A stretch of 52,529 bases of DNA from a virus. Below, piece by piece: positions 28,687 to 41,409 of the stretch. Both the position numbers and the translations under genes were made by a program. The first letter of the stretch is position 1. Each line of letters begins with the position of its first letter. The notes below the pieces were generated by a model. The model had not been told where the DNA came from. It saw only the letters and a list, made by a program, of their open reading frames with translations, and did not search any database. The stretch covers positions 1 through 52,529 of IMG/VR virus record IMGVR_UViG_3300035074_000056, one strand, 5' to 3'.

Positions 28687-29826
28687 ATGATAGAGGGTTT
28701 GCAATACTGCACCCGGTGCATTATGCCGGAAACGCAGGAAGGCATTGCTTTTGATGAAATGGGCATCTGCACAGCTTGCCAGTCATCTGAGCAGAAGATG
28801 CACATCAACTGGCAACAGCGCCGGGAACAGCTCGGGGCGTTGCTGGATGAAGCCAAGGCTAAGGCCGGGGATAACTACGATTGCATTATCCCCATCAGCG
28901 GCGGGAAGGATAGCTTCTTTCAGCTTCACGTGCTGGTGAAAGAGTTCGGTTTAAAGCCTCTTGCCGTGACCTTCTCCCATAACTGGTTTTCCAAAACCGG
29001 CCAATACAATCTGAATCTGGCTTTGGAAACCTTCAACGTTGATCACATCCAGTTCACACCGAATCGGGCTTTGGTCAACAAGCTGGCGAAAAAATCAATA
29101 TACAAAATTGGGGATGCCTGCTGGCATTGTCACTCCGGCGTGGGCGCGTTCCCTCTTCAGGTGGCAGTGGAGAAGGGCATCCCTCTTTTAGTTTGGGGTG
29201 AAAGCATCGCCGAAGCCTCCGGGCGGGCCAGCTACGATGTCCCGGTCAGGCACTTCGACCGTGAGTACTTCGAGAAAGTCTCGGCCAAAGTCCCCCCGGC
29301 AGCCATGCTGGGCGAGGGCATTACCGAGCAGGATCTGAACCCGTTTAAGCTGCCAACCGCTGAACAATGCGAGGCTATTGGACTGCGCGGGATTCATCTT
29401 GGCGACTATATGTTCTGGGATGACGAAAAGCAAATGGAGTTTGTTCGCGACCATTACGGGTGGCGAGAAACGGAGATTGAAGGCACGTATAAGTGCTACA
29501 AATCCGCCGAATGCATCATGCCCGGTGTCCATGACTTCGCTTGCTACCTCAAACGCGGGTACGGGCGAGGGAGTTATCAGGCCAGCGTAGACATCCGCAA
29601 TGGCTTATTCACCCGGAAGGAAGGGCAAGCGGTAGCAGGGATGCACGACCCCGAGCGCCCGCATGCCCTGGATTACTTCCTGGATATTACCGGGATGAGC
29701 GAAGAAGAGTTTTATCAGGCGGTGGATGCCCACCGGCATGAAAAGCTGACCGAGCGCCCCCTAGTGCATCCCAAGCTCAGACCTCACCCGGAAAAACTGG
29801 TGCCTTATGTCCAACAGCTTGATTGA
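28687..29826 (+). CDS. pseA: N-acetyl sugar amidotransferase (PseA/WbpG-like)
   Basis: 379 residues. YCTRCIMPETQEGIAFDEMG with C8/C11 and C28/C31 is the zinc-binding start of the family. The PP-loop ISGGKDSFF (70-78) binds ATP, and ACWHCHSGVGAFPLQVAVEKG is conserved. These enzymes convert an acetamido or hydroxyl-bearing nonulosonic acid to the acetamidino form using glutamine-derived ammonia. Preceded by a doubled AGGCGGAA leader (28668-28683). Located between tail tube and amidase genes, overlapping the latter by 20 bases. The partner glutaminase is not visible. Confidence 0.88.
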   Translation: MIEGLQYCTRCIMPETQEGIAFDEMGICTACQSSEQKMHINWQQRREQLGALLDEAKAKAGDNYDCIIPISGGKDSFFQLHVLVKEFGLKPLAVTFSHNWFSKTGQYNLNLALETFNVDHIQFTPNRALVNKLAKKSIYKIGDACWHCHSGVGAFPLQVAVEKGIPLLVWGESIAEASGRASYDVPVRHFDREYFEKVSAKVPPAAMLGEGITEQDLNPFKLPTAEQCEAIGLRGIHLGDYMFWDDEKQMEFVRDHYGWRETEIEGTYKCYKSAECIMPGVHDFACYLKRGYGRGSYQASVDIRNGLFTRKEGQAVAGMHDPERPHALDYFLDITGMSEEEFYQAVDAHRHEKLTERPLVHPKLRPHPEKLVPYVQQLD

Positions 29827-30988
29827 TGCCTATACCCGCTGGGAACCTCAGGTTCAAGCTTGGGAATGCTACCACCCGGAACGGATCTCGAACGGCTTGA
29901 TGGTGGGCGTGAAAGACGTGATCAACACCGCCCAATGCTCTACGGAAATGGGAAGCCCGATCTGGAAAGACTTCACTCCCGGCAATGATGCCCGTGTGGT
30001 CAGCAAGCTGAAAGAAGCCGGTTGCGCGATTGCTGGCAAAACCGTTAGCGCCGAATTCGCGGTACACCACCCCGGCAAGACCAAGAACCCTCATAACCTA
30101 AACCGCACCCCTGGGACATCTTCCAGCGGGTCGGCGGTGGCGGTAGCTTGCGGCATGGCTCACGCGGCGCTAGGAACGCAGACGGCAGGCTCCATCATCC
30201 GCCCAGCGAGCTATTGCGGGGTGTATGCCATGAAGCCCAGCTTTGGCCTGATTCCCAGAACCGGGATCCTGAAAACTGCTGACACGCTGGACACTGTGGG
30301 ATTTTTCGCGCAGACGCCGGAACTCCTGCGAACCATGCTCGATATCTGCCGGGTGGATGGGCCGGATTACCCACAAACCGCGCACTTGAAAAAGCCGCGC
30401 CGGGTGAAAAAGATCGGCGTCCTTCGCCCGCCTTGTCAAGCCGAATGGCCGATTTACGCGCTGGAAGCGTTGGATCACTGGCTGTTAAGGCTTGGGGAAT
30501 TCTGGAACGTTCAAGATGCCCCATGGCACTTTGACAGCGCCTATGACACCCATCGGATCATTTATCACAAGTCTCTTTCCTACTACTTCCAACAGGAAGT
30601 CAACACCGGGGAAGTGTCGGATATCTTCCGGCAGCAGGTGCAAGAGGGGCGCGGCATTACCGTGGGCAAGTATCAGCAGGCGTTGAAGCAGCAAGAAAGC
30701 CTTGCGGCAATTGCTGACAAGATGCTGAAAGAATTCGATATCCTCATCACCCTCAGCAGCGGTAGAGAAGCGCCGGAGGACGAGCGACAAGCGCCGAAAG
30801 ACACTTGCCTAGTCTGGACCATGTGCGGGGTGCCGGTCATCAACATTCCTGCATTTACGTCCCCGGATGGTTTACCGTTCGGTATTTCCATCATTGCCAG
30901 ACGCTACCACGATTATAAGCTACTCGATTTTCTCAACATGTTACAGCGACAAGGTTTAGCCCCAGCCGGGCCGAACCCATTACTTTAA
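29807..30988 (+). CDS. amidase-signature hydrolase
   Basis: 393 residues with the complete Ser-cisSer-Lys triad of the amidase signature family: K36 in MVGVKDV, S105 in PGTSSSGSAVAVA, and nucleophile S129 in TQTAGSIIRPASYCGV, 24 residues from S105 as expected. The usual GGSSGGS is GTSSSGS. The family releases ammonia from amides, as in GatA or small-molecule amidases. An amidase of this type is very unusual in a phage. Directly coupled to the pseA-like gene, it could supply ammonia to PseA or act on the sugar. That pairing is inference. Confidence 0.85.
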   Translation: MSNSLIDAYTRWEPQVQAWECYHPERISNGLMVGVKDVINTAQCSTEMGSPIWKDFTPGNDARVVSKLKEAGCAIAGKTVSAEFAVHHPGKTKNPHNLNRTPGTSSSGSAVAVACGMAHAALGTQTAGSIIRPASYCGVYAMKPSFGLIPRTGILKTADTLDTVGFFAQTPELLRTMLDICRVDGPDYPQTAHLKKPRRVKKIGVLRPPCQAEWPIYALEALDHWLLRLGEFWNVQDAPWHFDSAYDTHRIIYHKSLSYYFQQEVNTGEVSDIFRQQVQEGRGITVGKYQQALKQQESLAAIADKMLKEFDILITLSSGREAPEDERQAPKDTCLVWTMCGVPVINIPAFTSPDGLPFGISIIARRYHDYKLLDFLNMLQRQGLAPAGPNPLL

Positions 30989-30999
30989 GGAGACGGATT

Positions 31000-31311
31000 A
31001 TGCTCAGCAAAGAAGAAATCCTTTCAATCACCGACAAGGCCACGAAAGAAATTGAAATCCCGGAATGGAACGGTAGCGTTTACGTCAAGGGCATGACCTT
31101 TGAAGATCAAGACTACATCAGCTCTTTGGGCGAGGATAACAACCAAAACCAAAAGCTGTTGATTAAGTTCGTCTGTGATGCTGACGGAAACCCTCTGTTT
31201 ACAGAGGAAGACATCCCGGCGCTGAAAAAGAAATCCGTCCAGGCGTTCAAGCGGATTATCAAAGAAGTGACCAGCTTTAACAGTATGGATGAAGCGGAAA
31301 AAAACTCTTAG
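31000..31311 (+). CDS. tail assembly chaperone (gpG-like), zero-frame product
   Basis: 103 residues (MLSKEEILSITDKATKEIEI) with VYVKGMTFEDQDYISSLGED and an acidic/helical rest, typical of the first tail assembly chaperone. Strong AAGGAG RBS. The last codons are GAA AAA AAC TCT TAG, where a fraction of ribosomes is expected to slip -1 and produce the longer chaperone that continues to 31520. Confidence 0.85.
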   Translation: MLSKEEILSITDKATKEIEIPEWNGSVYVKGMTFEDQDYISSLGEDNNQNQKLLIKFVCDADGNPLFTEEDIPALKKKSVQAFKRIIKEVTSFNSMDEAEKNS

Positions 31312-31520
31312 CGCATCCGGCTCTACTCTTCTCTTTTTCACTGGCAAAGGAATTAGGGAAGACAGTCGGGTGCCTACTCACCGGGGAGACTGGCGGGATC
31401 TCACTCCGAGAACTCTTGCACTGGATGGCGTTTAGCAAGATTGAACACGACAGAAACGATCGGGATGCTTTAAAACGCCAAGCTCAAGCCAATTTACCCC
31501 ATTATCAAAGGAAGCTGTGA
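31000..31520 (+). CDS. tail assembly chaperone (gpGT-like), -1 frameshift fusion
   Basis: Slippage at A AAA AAC (31299-31305) joins the 102-residue N-terminal part to a -1 frame of 71 codons ending in TGA 31518-31520, 173 residues in total. The -1 frame reads LLAHPALLFSFSLAKELGKT, then GGISLRELLHWMAFSKIEHD, which is the typical gpT-type domain that binds the tape measure. It has no start codon of its own. Position just before the tape measure module fits the universal siphophage arrangement. Confidence 0.85.
31299..31305 (+). promoter_or_regulatory. -1 ribosomal frameshift slippery site
   Basis: A AAA AAC, in the correct phase with the zero frame (GA-A AAA AAC TCT TAG), four bases before the stop codon. 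Both tRNAs can re-pair in the -1 frame. This is a classical slippery heptamer. A seven-A run (31298-31304) strengthens slippage. Confidence 0.85.
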
Positions 31521-31968
31521 TGGAACTGAAAGTTTCATTTGAAGGATTAGACAATCTAAAAAAAGCCTTTGATCTCCTGCCGCAACGGGTAGGGGTGAAA
31601 GCAGCTTCCAAGGCAGTGCGCGAAGGGGCCAAGGTGATCCAGAAAGCCGCCCGCGCCAAGGTGCCGGTAGATACCGGAAACCTAAAACGCAGCATCAGCA
31701 TCAAGGTACTGCATAAAAAACGAGATGCCTTACAGGTGGCCGCGATTATCGGCCCTGGAACCGGCTATTTCTCTAAGCGGGGGAAGAGCGCGGGCAAGCG
31801 GGTAAACGATGGCTTCTATGGCTTTTTTGTGGAGTACGGCACCAAAAGATCCAAAGCAACACCTTTCATGCGTCCTGCCTATGACGAAAACGTACAGGCC
31901 GCACAGCAGGCCATTGTGGACGTAATCGGCGAAGCCATTGAGAAAGAAGCGAGGGCTTTTTACCGCTA

Positions 31969-31969
<1 letters not shown>
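31520..31969 (+). CDS. HK97 gp10-family tail protein
   Basis: 149 residues from ATG 31520 (MELKVSFEGLDNLKKAFDLL). KAASKAVREGAKVIQKAARA, VPVDTGNLKRSISIKV and FVEYGTKRSKATPFMRPAYD are hallmarks of the HK97 gp10/lambda gpZ-like tail terminator or minor tail family. It normally sits with the connectors; here it follows the chaperones. The ATG overlaps the chaperone fusion stop (TGATG). Its stop overlaps the tape measure ATG. Confidence 0.88.
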
Positions 31970-35475
<3,506 letters not shown>

Positions 35476-35479
<4 letters not shown>

Positions 35480-36087
35480 GCGGGACCTTCGACACATCCA
35501 TCGTGCGCAGCGAAGAACTGCAAAGCGTTTGGCTGACCTATCCCCAGCGCTCGCTTTCCCAGCAGCGCTACGCCGTCCGGCAGACCGGCCACCGTTGGGA
35601 GATTACCATCGGCACCAAGCCTATGGAACGCGCCGACTGGCAAAAGCTTATGGCCTTCCACGGTCAGCAACGCGGGCAATACAACACCTTCAGCTATACC
35701 AGCGTGGCAATGGCGACGCCTCTGGGGGGATTGGCTGGAAGTACCTATGCCGTTACGGTTTCCGGCACTTCTCACGCTGCCGGGGGTACGACTGTTGCAT
35801 TTACCGGGCTTCCCACTTCAGCCGTGGTGCTAAAGGCCGGGGATCTGCTGAAATTTGCCAACCATGCCAAGGTCTATGCCGTGGAATCCACCAGTGTGAC
35901 CAGTAGTACAGCAGGCGCGGCGACGGTAACGCTACACCCTGAACTCGTATCTTCCGTAGCCAGTGGGGAGGCCCTCACCTATCAGAATGTGCCTTTCACC
36001 ATGTCTTTTACCGAAGACGCGCCCAAGTGGCCGGTTGACGTGGCGGGCTTGCTTGAAACGCAATTGACGCTAGCGGAGGTGTTCTAA
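35476..36087 (+). CDS. minor tail protein (distal tail region), 203 aa
   Basis: 203 residues (MSGTFDTSIVRSEELQSVWL). HRWEITIGTKPMERADWQKL and MAFHGQQRGQYNTFSY followed by beta-rich sequence resembles the distal-tail/DUF2460-like proteins of siphophages that link tube and tip. It precedes the hub-like and tip genes. Family call is tentative. Confidence 0.65.
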
Positions 36088-36648
36088 ATGACACAGCGCG
36101 GGATGTCTTCCCAGTTTTCCACGCAACTGACACAAGACAGCATAACGATATATCACTTGTATCAGGCCCAGTTTCCGGATGGCACGATTTATTTTACCGA
36201 TCTGCCGTATGACACCACCTACGGCGGGAATACTTATACCGGGGCTGGCAGTGCGCTGGGCTACGACTCCATAGAAGAGGTTTCCGGCCTCCAATCCAAC
36301 GGCATTCGTATTTATTTCAACGCCGCAAACGTTTCTCTACTATCTGTATTACTGGATCAAAACCTAATTGATCGCCCGGTGTACGTCTATCGAGGCTTGT
36401 TGGATTCCAGCAACCAGCCGATCACTGATCCCTTGTTGATTTTTGAAGGGCGCAGCGATTCCGTAAGGCTTTCGGAAGATCCCGACAAGGGATCGCTCCA
36501 GCTTATCTTCGAATGTTTTGACGAAAACGTAGACTTTGAGCGGGTGAACGGTAGACGTTCAAATCATGAGGAGCAACAAGCCTTGTTCCCTGGGGATAAC
36601 GGTTTTGCCTTCATTGCAGACGGGATGGATAAAGTCACCAAATGGTAA
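36088..36648 (+). CDS. tail hub-like protein (DUF2163/gp13-like), 186 aa
   Basis: 186 residues. ITIYHLYQAQFPDGTIYFTD, YGGNTYTGAGSALGYDSIEE and a C-terminal IADGMDKVTKW resemble the GTA ORFg13-type/DUF2163 baseplate hub or lambda gpL-like proteins. Its place between distal tail and NlpC-like proteins matches the alphaproteobacterial GTA tail-tip order. Abuts the previous stop directly. Confidence 0.7.
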   Translation: MTQRGMSSQFSTQLTQDSITIYHLYQAQFPDGTIYFTDLPYDTTYGGNTYTGAGSALGYDSIEEVSGLQSNGIRIYFNAANVSLLSVLLDQNLIDRPVYVYRGLLDSSNQPITDPLLIFEGRSDSVRLSEDPDKGSLQLIFECFDENVDFERVNGRRSNHEEQQALFPGDNGFAFIADGMDKVTKW

Positions 36649-37067
36649 TGAAAACTCAAAATTACCACAGGGCGCTGACCGATTATATCAACGCCTCTCT
36701 TAAGCTGCCCTTTGAGTGGGGCAAACGAGATTGCGTGACTTATGCCATTGGGGCCATCGAGGCCATGATCGGCAAAGAGGTCGAGAAGCCTGAATTTGCT
36801 TATACCACCGAAGAAGAAGCGCTTGAATTTTCCAAGTCCTGGAGCCTACAGGAAGGCATGATTGCGCAACTGAGCGCGTATGAAGTACCCCATAAGTTCC
36901 ACCAGCCTGGGGATATTGCGATTGTCCGAAGGGATGGGTTCGAATGCTGTCATGTGGTGTTTGATCGCCGGGCTTATGCACCGCTTTTGGATGATGTGGT
37001 GCGGGCATTCAGCGTTCACAAACTCTATGAAGAATGCCCGGACGCTAAAATTCTGAGGTTCGATTAA
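36648..37067 (+). CDS. NlpC/P60-like tail protein (DUF6950-type)
   Basis: 139 residues from ATG 36648 (TAATG coupling). LPFEWGKRDCVTYAIGAIEA places a Cys at the start of a helix, and FECCHVVFDRRAYAPL supplies a His: the Cys-His pair of NlpC/P60-like papain-fold peptidases. Phage tail-tip members may cut cell-wall peptides during DNA entry. Overlaps the tail tip gene by one base. Confidence 0.75.
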   Translation: MKTQNYHRALTDYINASLKLPFEWGKRDCVTYAIGAIEAMIGKEVEKPEFAYTTEEEALEFSKSWSLQEGMIAQLSAYEVPHKFHQPGDIAIVRRDGFECCHVVFDRRAYAPLLDDVVRAFSVHKLYEECPDAKILRFD

Positions 37068-39820
37068 TGCCGCCAGTCGTGGCAATCATTAGTGCCGTTA
37101 ATGCTTACCTGGCAGCACACGCCATCATTGCGGCAGTCGTGGGGGCGGTACTCTCAGCCGGGGTTAGCTTGGCGGCCAATGCCCTTTTTACCAGCAAGCC
37201 TAAAAAAGCCGCTTTTGGCAGTGTCTCTAACCTGTCTCGTGAAATCATTGAAAATAAGAAATCCACCGTTGAGTTTATTCCTATAGTCTACGGCCAACAC
37301 AGAGTTGGTGGGATTCAGGTCTATGAAGAGGTTTCCAGTAGTTATCTTTATCTGGTAGTGGTTTTCTGCGAAGGCACTATTAGCGCGGTTGATACCATTT
37401 ATATTGATGGTGTAGCGGCTACGGACAGCCGGTTTTCAGGACTGGTAGACGCCTATACTTTTCTAGGGGCGGACGACCAGAGTGTCACTGGCTGGACGCA
37501 TGCCATTGGTTCTGGGCCTGCGGATTTCATTTCAGCCGGTGCGCCGGGGTGGACTGCCAACCATAGGCTTTTGGGTTGTGCGGGCGTGGCTTTACGGCTC
37601 AATAAAAACACAGATGTCTTCCCACGGATTCCGCAGGTTACTGGCATTGTTAATGGCCGGAAAGTTTACGACCCGCGCGATCTCACGACCAAGTACACCA
37701 CCAACCCGGCTTTGTGCATTCGGGATTATTACACTAATACCCGTTTCGGCGCGAAGATTGCCAGCTCCCGGCTGGATGATGATAGTTGGACAGACGCTGC
37801 CAACTTCTTCGAGACTACCACGGACTACGGCAACGGCACCCAATCCCGGTTCAAAATGAACGGCATCGTGGACACCAGCCAGCGCGTTTGGGACAACATC
37901 GAGGACTTGATGCGGTCCTGCAACAGTCTACCCAAGCGGGTTAATGGCAAGCATGGCATCCTGCCCCTGAAGTCGGAAACGGTCGGCTTTAACTTCACAG
38001 ATGACAACGTGGTGGGCGGGATTTCCGTTGAGCGCCTCGGGAAGCGTTTCAAGAAGAATAAGATCAATGCCCAGTTTATCAACCCGGATAATAACTGGCA
38101 AGCAGACCTTTATGTGGTTTCAGATGCCACGTACAAGGCGCAAGACAACAACATCGATCTAACCAATGAGCTGGAATTGCGCCATGTGACTGATTGGTAT
38201 CAGACTTCACACATTGCCCGCATTGCCTTGAGGCAATCCCGACTGGAAGAGAAATACAATTTCACAGCTTCCCACGAGGCTCTGAAATGTGAAATCGGCG
38301 ATGTCGTAGACCTTACCCATAGCGTGTATGGCTTCTCTGGTAAACAAATGCGCGTCACCAGCATTACCATTGAGCCCAATGGCACCATTGGCATCGGCGC
38401 TGAGGAATACGACAGCAGCGTTTACACCGTCAGCACTGCCAATGCGCCCAATGCTGGAAGCACGACCAGCTTCGGAAGCCCGTTTGATATCGACGCCCCC
38501 GGTACGCCGTCGGTCTCGGAAACCTTCACCACCAACAGCGCGGGCTTTGTAGTCAACGTCGCCACCCTTTCATGGGCTGCCCCCGCCAGCGCTCAGGTTT
38601 CAAAATACATCGTGGAGTACAAACTCTCCAGTTCTTCCGACTGGATCAAGGCTGGGGAGCCGCAGACCACCACGTTTTCCATCAGTGATATCGTGGCGGG
38701 CACCTATGACTTTGCCGTGTCTGCCGTCAACACCATAGGCCGGATCAGCGACCGGGCTAGCCGTACCAGTGTCAGCATCGTCAACAACACCGACACCCCC
38801 GCCGATGTGACCGGCTTTTCCCACGAGTTCACCAGCGATAACCAGATTGTTTTGCGCTGGGATGAGAATTCAGACGTGACCGTGGGCGGCGGCTACCGGA
38901 TCAAGGTCAGTAACAAGACCAGCGGCGCGGCGTGGTCCGACTTCCCACAAATGAACGTGCTGATTGATGGACGAGAAACCACAGCCACTCTGGGCCTGCT
39001 GGAAGGCACGTACATGATGAAGGCTGAGAACCTGGCCGGGGTTCAAAGCGAAAACGCGGTTACTATCCCGGTGAACCTCCCGGATCATGATGAATGGGTC
39101 AACGTGGCATCCGTGACGGAATCCACGGCCTTTGCAGGAACGCACACGCAAACCGAGCTTTCCACCGGCACGCTGACCCTCACCGCTACCACCAGCGGCG
39201 GCTATTACACCTCTGGCAATTATGTTTACGCGAACCAGATGGATTTCGGCGGGAAGTTCGCCTTCCGGTTGACGCGGGTTTCGTCTGGAACCTTGTCCAA
39301 CACTGCCGCCAACTGGGATTCATTCACTGGCAATATCGACGACTACACCACTGTTTTGATCGATGATATGGCCGGACGGTCCACGGTAGACGTTAAACAC
39401 TGGTTTGCTACCAGTACCCAAAGCAGCACCGGGCCGTTTGGAGATCACCAACGGTTGCAGATGGCGGAAGGGGTGGCGCGTTATCTGAAATTTAAGACCA
39501 CCATCGACACCGAATCAAATACGGAAAACACCAATATCAGTGAGTTGGCGGTCTATGCCTGGATGAAACGACGGGCAGAGAGCAACTGGAACGTTTCCGC
39601 GTCTTCCACAGGCGCAACAGTGACATTTGCCGCGCCATTTTATACCACGCCCGCTATTTCGGTGTTTCCATTTAACGGCACCGCTGGGCAATACGTCACC
39701 GCCGCCACCAGCCAAGCCAGCCGGACAGGCTTTGAAGTGAGTTACTTCACGTCTTCCGGCGGACAGACGAGTGGAAAGTTCAGCTACGCCGCAATTGGAT
39801 ATGGCAAGGAGATTGTCTGA
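37067..39820 (+). CDS. tail tip / host-specificity protein (gpJ-like)
   Basis: 917 residues. Hydrophobic N-terminal helices (IISAVNAYLAAHAIIAAVVG) followed by IPIVYGQHRVGGIQVYEEVS, VFCEGTISAVDTIYIDG and CIRDYYTNTRFG are hallmarks of lambda gpJ/central tail tip proteins. Fibronectin type III-like domains follow at about 480-570 and 575-660 (LSWAAPASAQVSKYIVEY, LRWDENSDVTVGGGYRI). The C-terminal 250 residues are beta-rich and probably make receptor contact. The NlpC-like gene just before is the normal neighbour. Confidence 0.9.
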   Translation: MPPVVAIISAVNAYLAAHAIIAAVVGAVLSAGVSLAANALFTSKPKKAAFGSVSNLSREIIENKKSTVEFIPIVYGQHRVGGIQVYEEVSSSYLYLVVVFCEGTISAVDTIYIDGVAATDSRFSGLVDAYTFLGADDQSVTGWTHAIGSGPADFISAGAPGWTANHRLLGCAGVALRLNKNTDVFPRIPQVTGIVNGRKVYDPRDLTTKYTTNPALCIRDYYTNTRFGAKIASSRLDDDSWTDAANFFETTTDYGNGTQSRFKMNGIVDTSQRVWDNIEDLMRSCNSLPKRVNGKHGILPLKSETVGFNFTDDNVVGGISVERLGKRFKKNKINAQFINPDNNWQADLYVVSDATYKAQDNNIDLTNELELRHVTDWYQTSHIARIALRQSRLEEKYNFTASHEALKCEIGDVVDLTHSVYGFSGKQMRVTSITIEPNGTIGIGAEEYDSSVYTVSTANAPNAGSTTSFGSPFDIDAPGTPSVSETFTTNSAGFVVNVATLSWAAPASAQVSKYIVEYKLSSSSDWIKAGEPQTTTFSISDIVAGTYDFAVSAVNTIGRISDRASRTSVSIVNNTDTPADVTGFSHEFTSDNQIVLRWDENSDVTVGGGYRIKVSNKTSGAAWSDFPQMNVLIDGRETTATLGLLEGTYMMKAENLAGVQSENAVTIPVNLPDHDEWVNVASVTESTAFAGTHTQTELSTGTLTLTATTSGGYYTSGNYVYANQMDFGGKFAFRLTRVSSGTLSNTAANWDSFTGNIDDYTTVLIDDMAGRSTVDVKHWFATSTQSSTGPFGDHQRLQMAEGVARYLKFKTTIDTESNTENTNISELAVYAWMKRRAESNWNVSASSTGATVTFAAPFYTTPAISVFPFNGTAGQYVTAATSQASRTGFEVSYFTSSGGQTSGKFSYAAIGYGKEIV

Positions 39821-40164
39821 TGTCTGTTAACCCTGGCGAATTGCACCACACCACTCGTGGAATCGCTGAAATTAAGGACTTCTATACCGAGAACGGCATT
39901 CAAAAGGTGCGGTTCTGGCTGCATGTCGTAGAGCCTGAAGACGGCGTTACTCCCACCGGAGACGCTTTGCTGATGTCCACCACGCCGGACAAATTGCAAG
40001 CCTGGATCGATCGGTTCCCACGGGATATTTCAGAGCGTAAGCGGTCCGTGTCGGCCATGAAGGACATGTATCCGGCAGAGCGGGAGCGGGTGGATGGAAT
40101 CCTAGCAAGAATCAAAGAGGCGGAGGCCAAAGGGCCAAGCGTTAAGACCAAAAGGAAGCAATAG
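39820..40164 (+). CDS. small tail-associated protein, 114 aa
   Basis: 114 residues (MSVNPGELHHTTRGIAEIKD). Beta then basic helix (RFPRDISERKRSVSAMKDMY), ending KAKGPSVKTKRKQ-like. It begins on the last base of the tip stop. Possibly a chaperone or accessory of the tip/fibre. No family recognised. Confidence 0.6.
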   Translation: MSVNPGELHHTTRGIAEIKDFYTENGIQKVRFWLHVVEPEDGVTPTGDALLMSTTPDKLQAWIDRFPRDISERKRSVSAMKDMYPAERERVDGILARIKEAEAKGPSVKTKRKQ

Positions 40165-40166
40165 CA

Positions 40167-41327
40167 ATGCCCTTGCATGACTACAACGCCGCCAACCAGA
40201 CCCCGGCGTCTTTTAGGACTGATTTAAACAATTTGTTTCTGGCTATAGCTGGGTGTAATGCCAGTTCCAGCGGCATTACAACCACATTCGGCCACATGCT
40301 TTATGCGGATGTCTCCTCCTCTGGCTGGATGCGGATGCGGAACGCGGCAGACAGCACTTTCAACTATATCTTCCCCTTGGGTGTTCCGGGTGGCATCTTC
40401 ACTTACTCCGGCAACCCCAGCACTAACCACGCTTGCAAATACCAAGGACAGCCGCTTTTTGACACCGCCAACAGCGCCTATTACATTGGGACGGCGGTAG
40501 GCACGTCTTCTTCTGCCACCTGGGCGCAAGTGCAATTCACCAGCAGTTTGACGCAGGGCTTCCCCGATGGTTATATCGCCGGACCGCCTCCCCAATATGC
40601 CAGCGCAGCCACCATTACCCTCCCGGCTGGGCTGAAATGTCGGAACAGCGCAGACACGGCAGATATTGAGTTCAGTACCGCCTACACGGTGGATATCACG
40701 GTATCTGGTTCCGGTGGGCTTTCCACGGACCTGACCGAAGCAGCTGGCACTTGGTACTATTTGTTTGCTATTCGTAAATCAGGGGATGGCACGATTAATG
40801 GTATTCTAACGACTGCTACCAGCGCTCCAACCATGCCCAGTGGATATAATCAATATCGAATGTTGCCGATTGCCCTACGTAACAACGCCAGCGGGGATCT
40901 TGTCCCGTTTTATATCGGCGTCGGCTGGCCGTATCGTCCGAAAATACTATGGCGCGATTATGAAGATATCCAGACCGGGAACCCCGGCACCGTGATTGCC
41001 GCTTATAACGTGTTGAACTCAGGGGTCTCGACTGCTTTTGCCGCCGTCTCGCTGGTGAGCCTAGTCCCGCCGATTTCCAAAAATGTCGACCTCGGCGTAC
41101 TGTACATCCCTGGCGGCAACCAATTGGGGAAAGCGTATACACGCCCGACAGGTTCAGGGTTGAGTAACGGACGAATGCTCGCAGCAGGCTATAACTCGGA
41201 ATTTAACGCCAGCATCGTCCCTGACGTGTTGACGGACGCTAGTCAATCCATTGATTATCTGACCGACAACGCAAGCGCACCTATCAGCCTGTGGGTGCGG
41301 GGCTTTGCCGTCACGGAGGTGAACTAA
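40167..41327 (+). CDS. probable tail fibre / receptor-binding protein
   Basis: 386 residues (MPLHDYNAANQTPASFRTDL), with LNNLFLAIAGCNASSSGITT in the N-terminal third and a beta-rich Ser/Gly/Thr middle and C-terminus. The N-terminal pattern of asparagine-rich, fibre-anchoring sequence and its place after tail tip genes suggest a tail fibre. No enzymatic motif seen. Confidence 0.65.
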   Translation: MPLHDYNAANQTPASFRTDLNNLFLAIAGCNASSSGITTTFGHMLYADVSSSGWMRMRNAADSTFNYIFPLGVPGGIFTYSGNPSTNHACKYQGQPLFDTANSAYYIGTAVGTSSSATWAQVQFTSSLTQGFPDGYIAGPPPQYASAATITLPAGLKCRNSADTADIEFSTAYTVDITVSGSGGLSTDLTEAAGTWYYLFAIRKSGDGTINGILTTATSAPTMPSGYNQYRMLPIALRNNASGDLVPFYIGVGWPYRPKILWRDYEDIQTGNPGTVIAAYNVLNSGVSTAFAAVSLVSLVPPISKNVDLGVLYIPGGNQLGKAYTRPTGSGLSNGRMLAAGYNSEFNASIVPDVLTDASQSIDYLTDNASAPISLWVRGFAVTEVN

Positions 41328-41401
41328 TGAAACTCTGTCGCAGACATATCGGCAGCGGCGCGTTTGACAACGCCGCCGATTATCCAAACACAAAAATTTA
41401 G
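41327..41401 (+). CDS. micropeptide, 24 aa
   Basis: Begins on the last base of the fibre stop (TAATG). MKLCRRHIGSGAFDNAADYP then NTKI. No membrane segment. It may be real or a coupling leader to the RmlD-like gene. Confidence 0.35.
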   Translation: MKLCRRHIGSGAFDNAADYPNTKI

Positions 41402-41409
41402 GGGATTAT

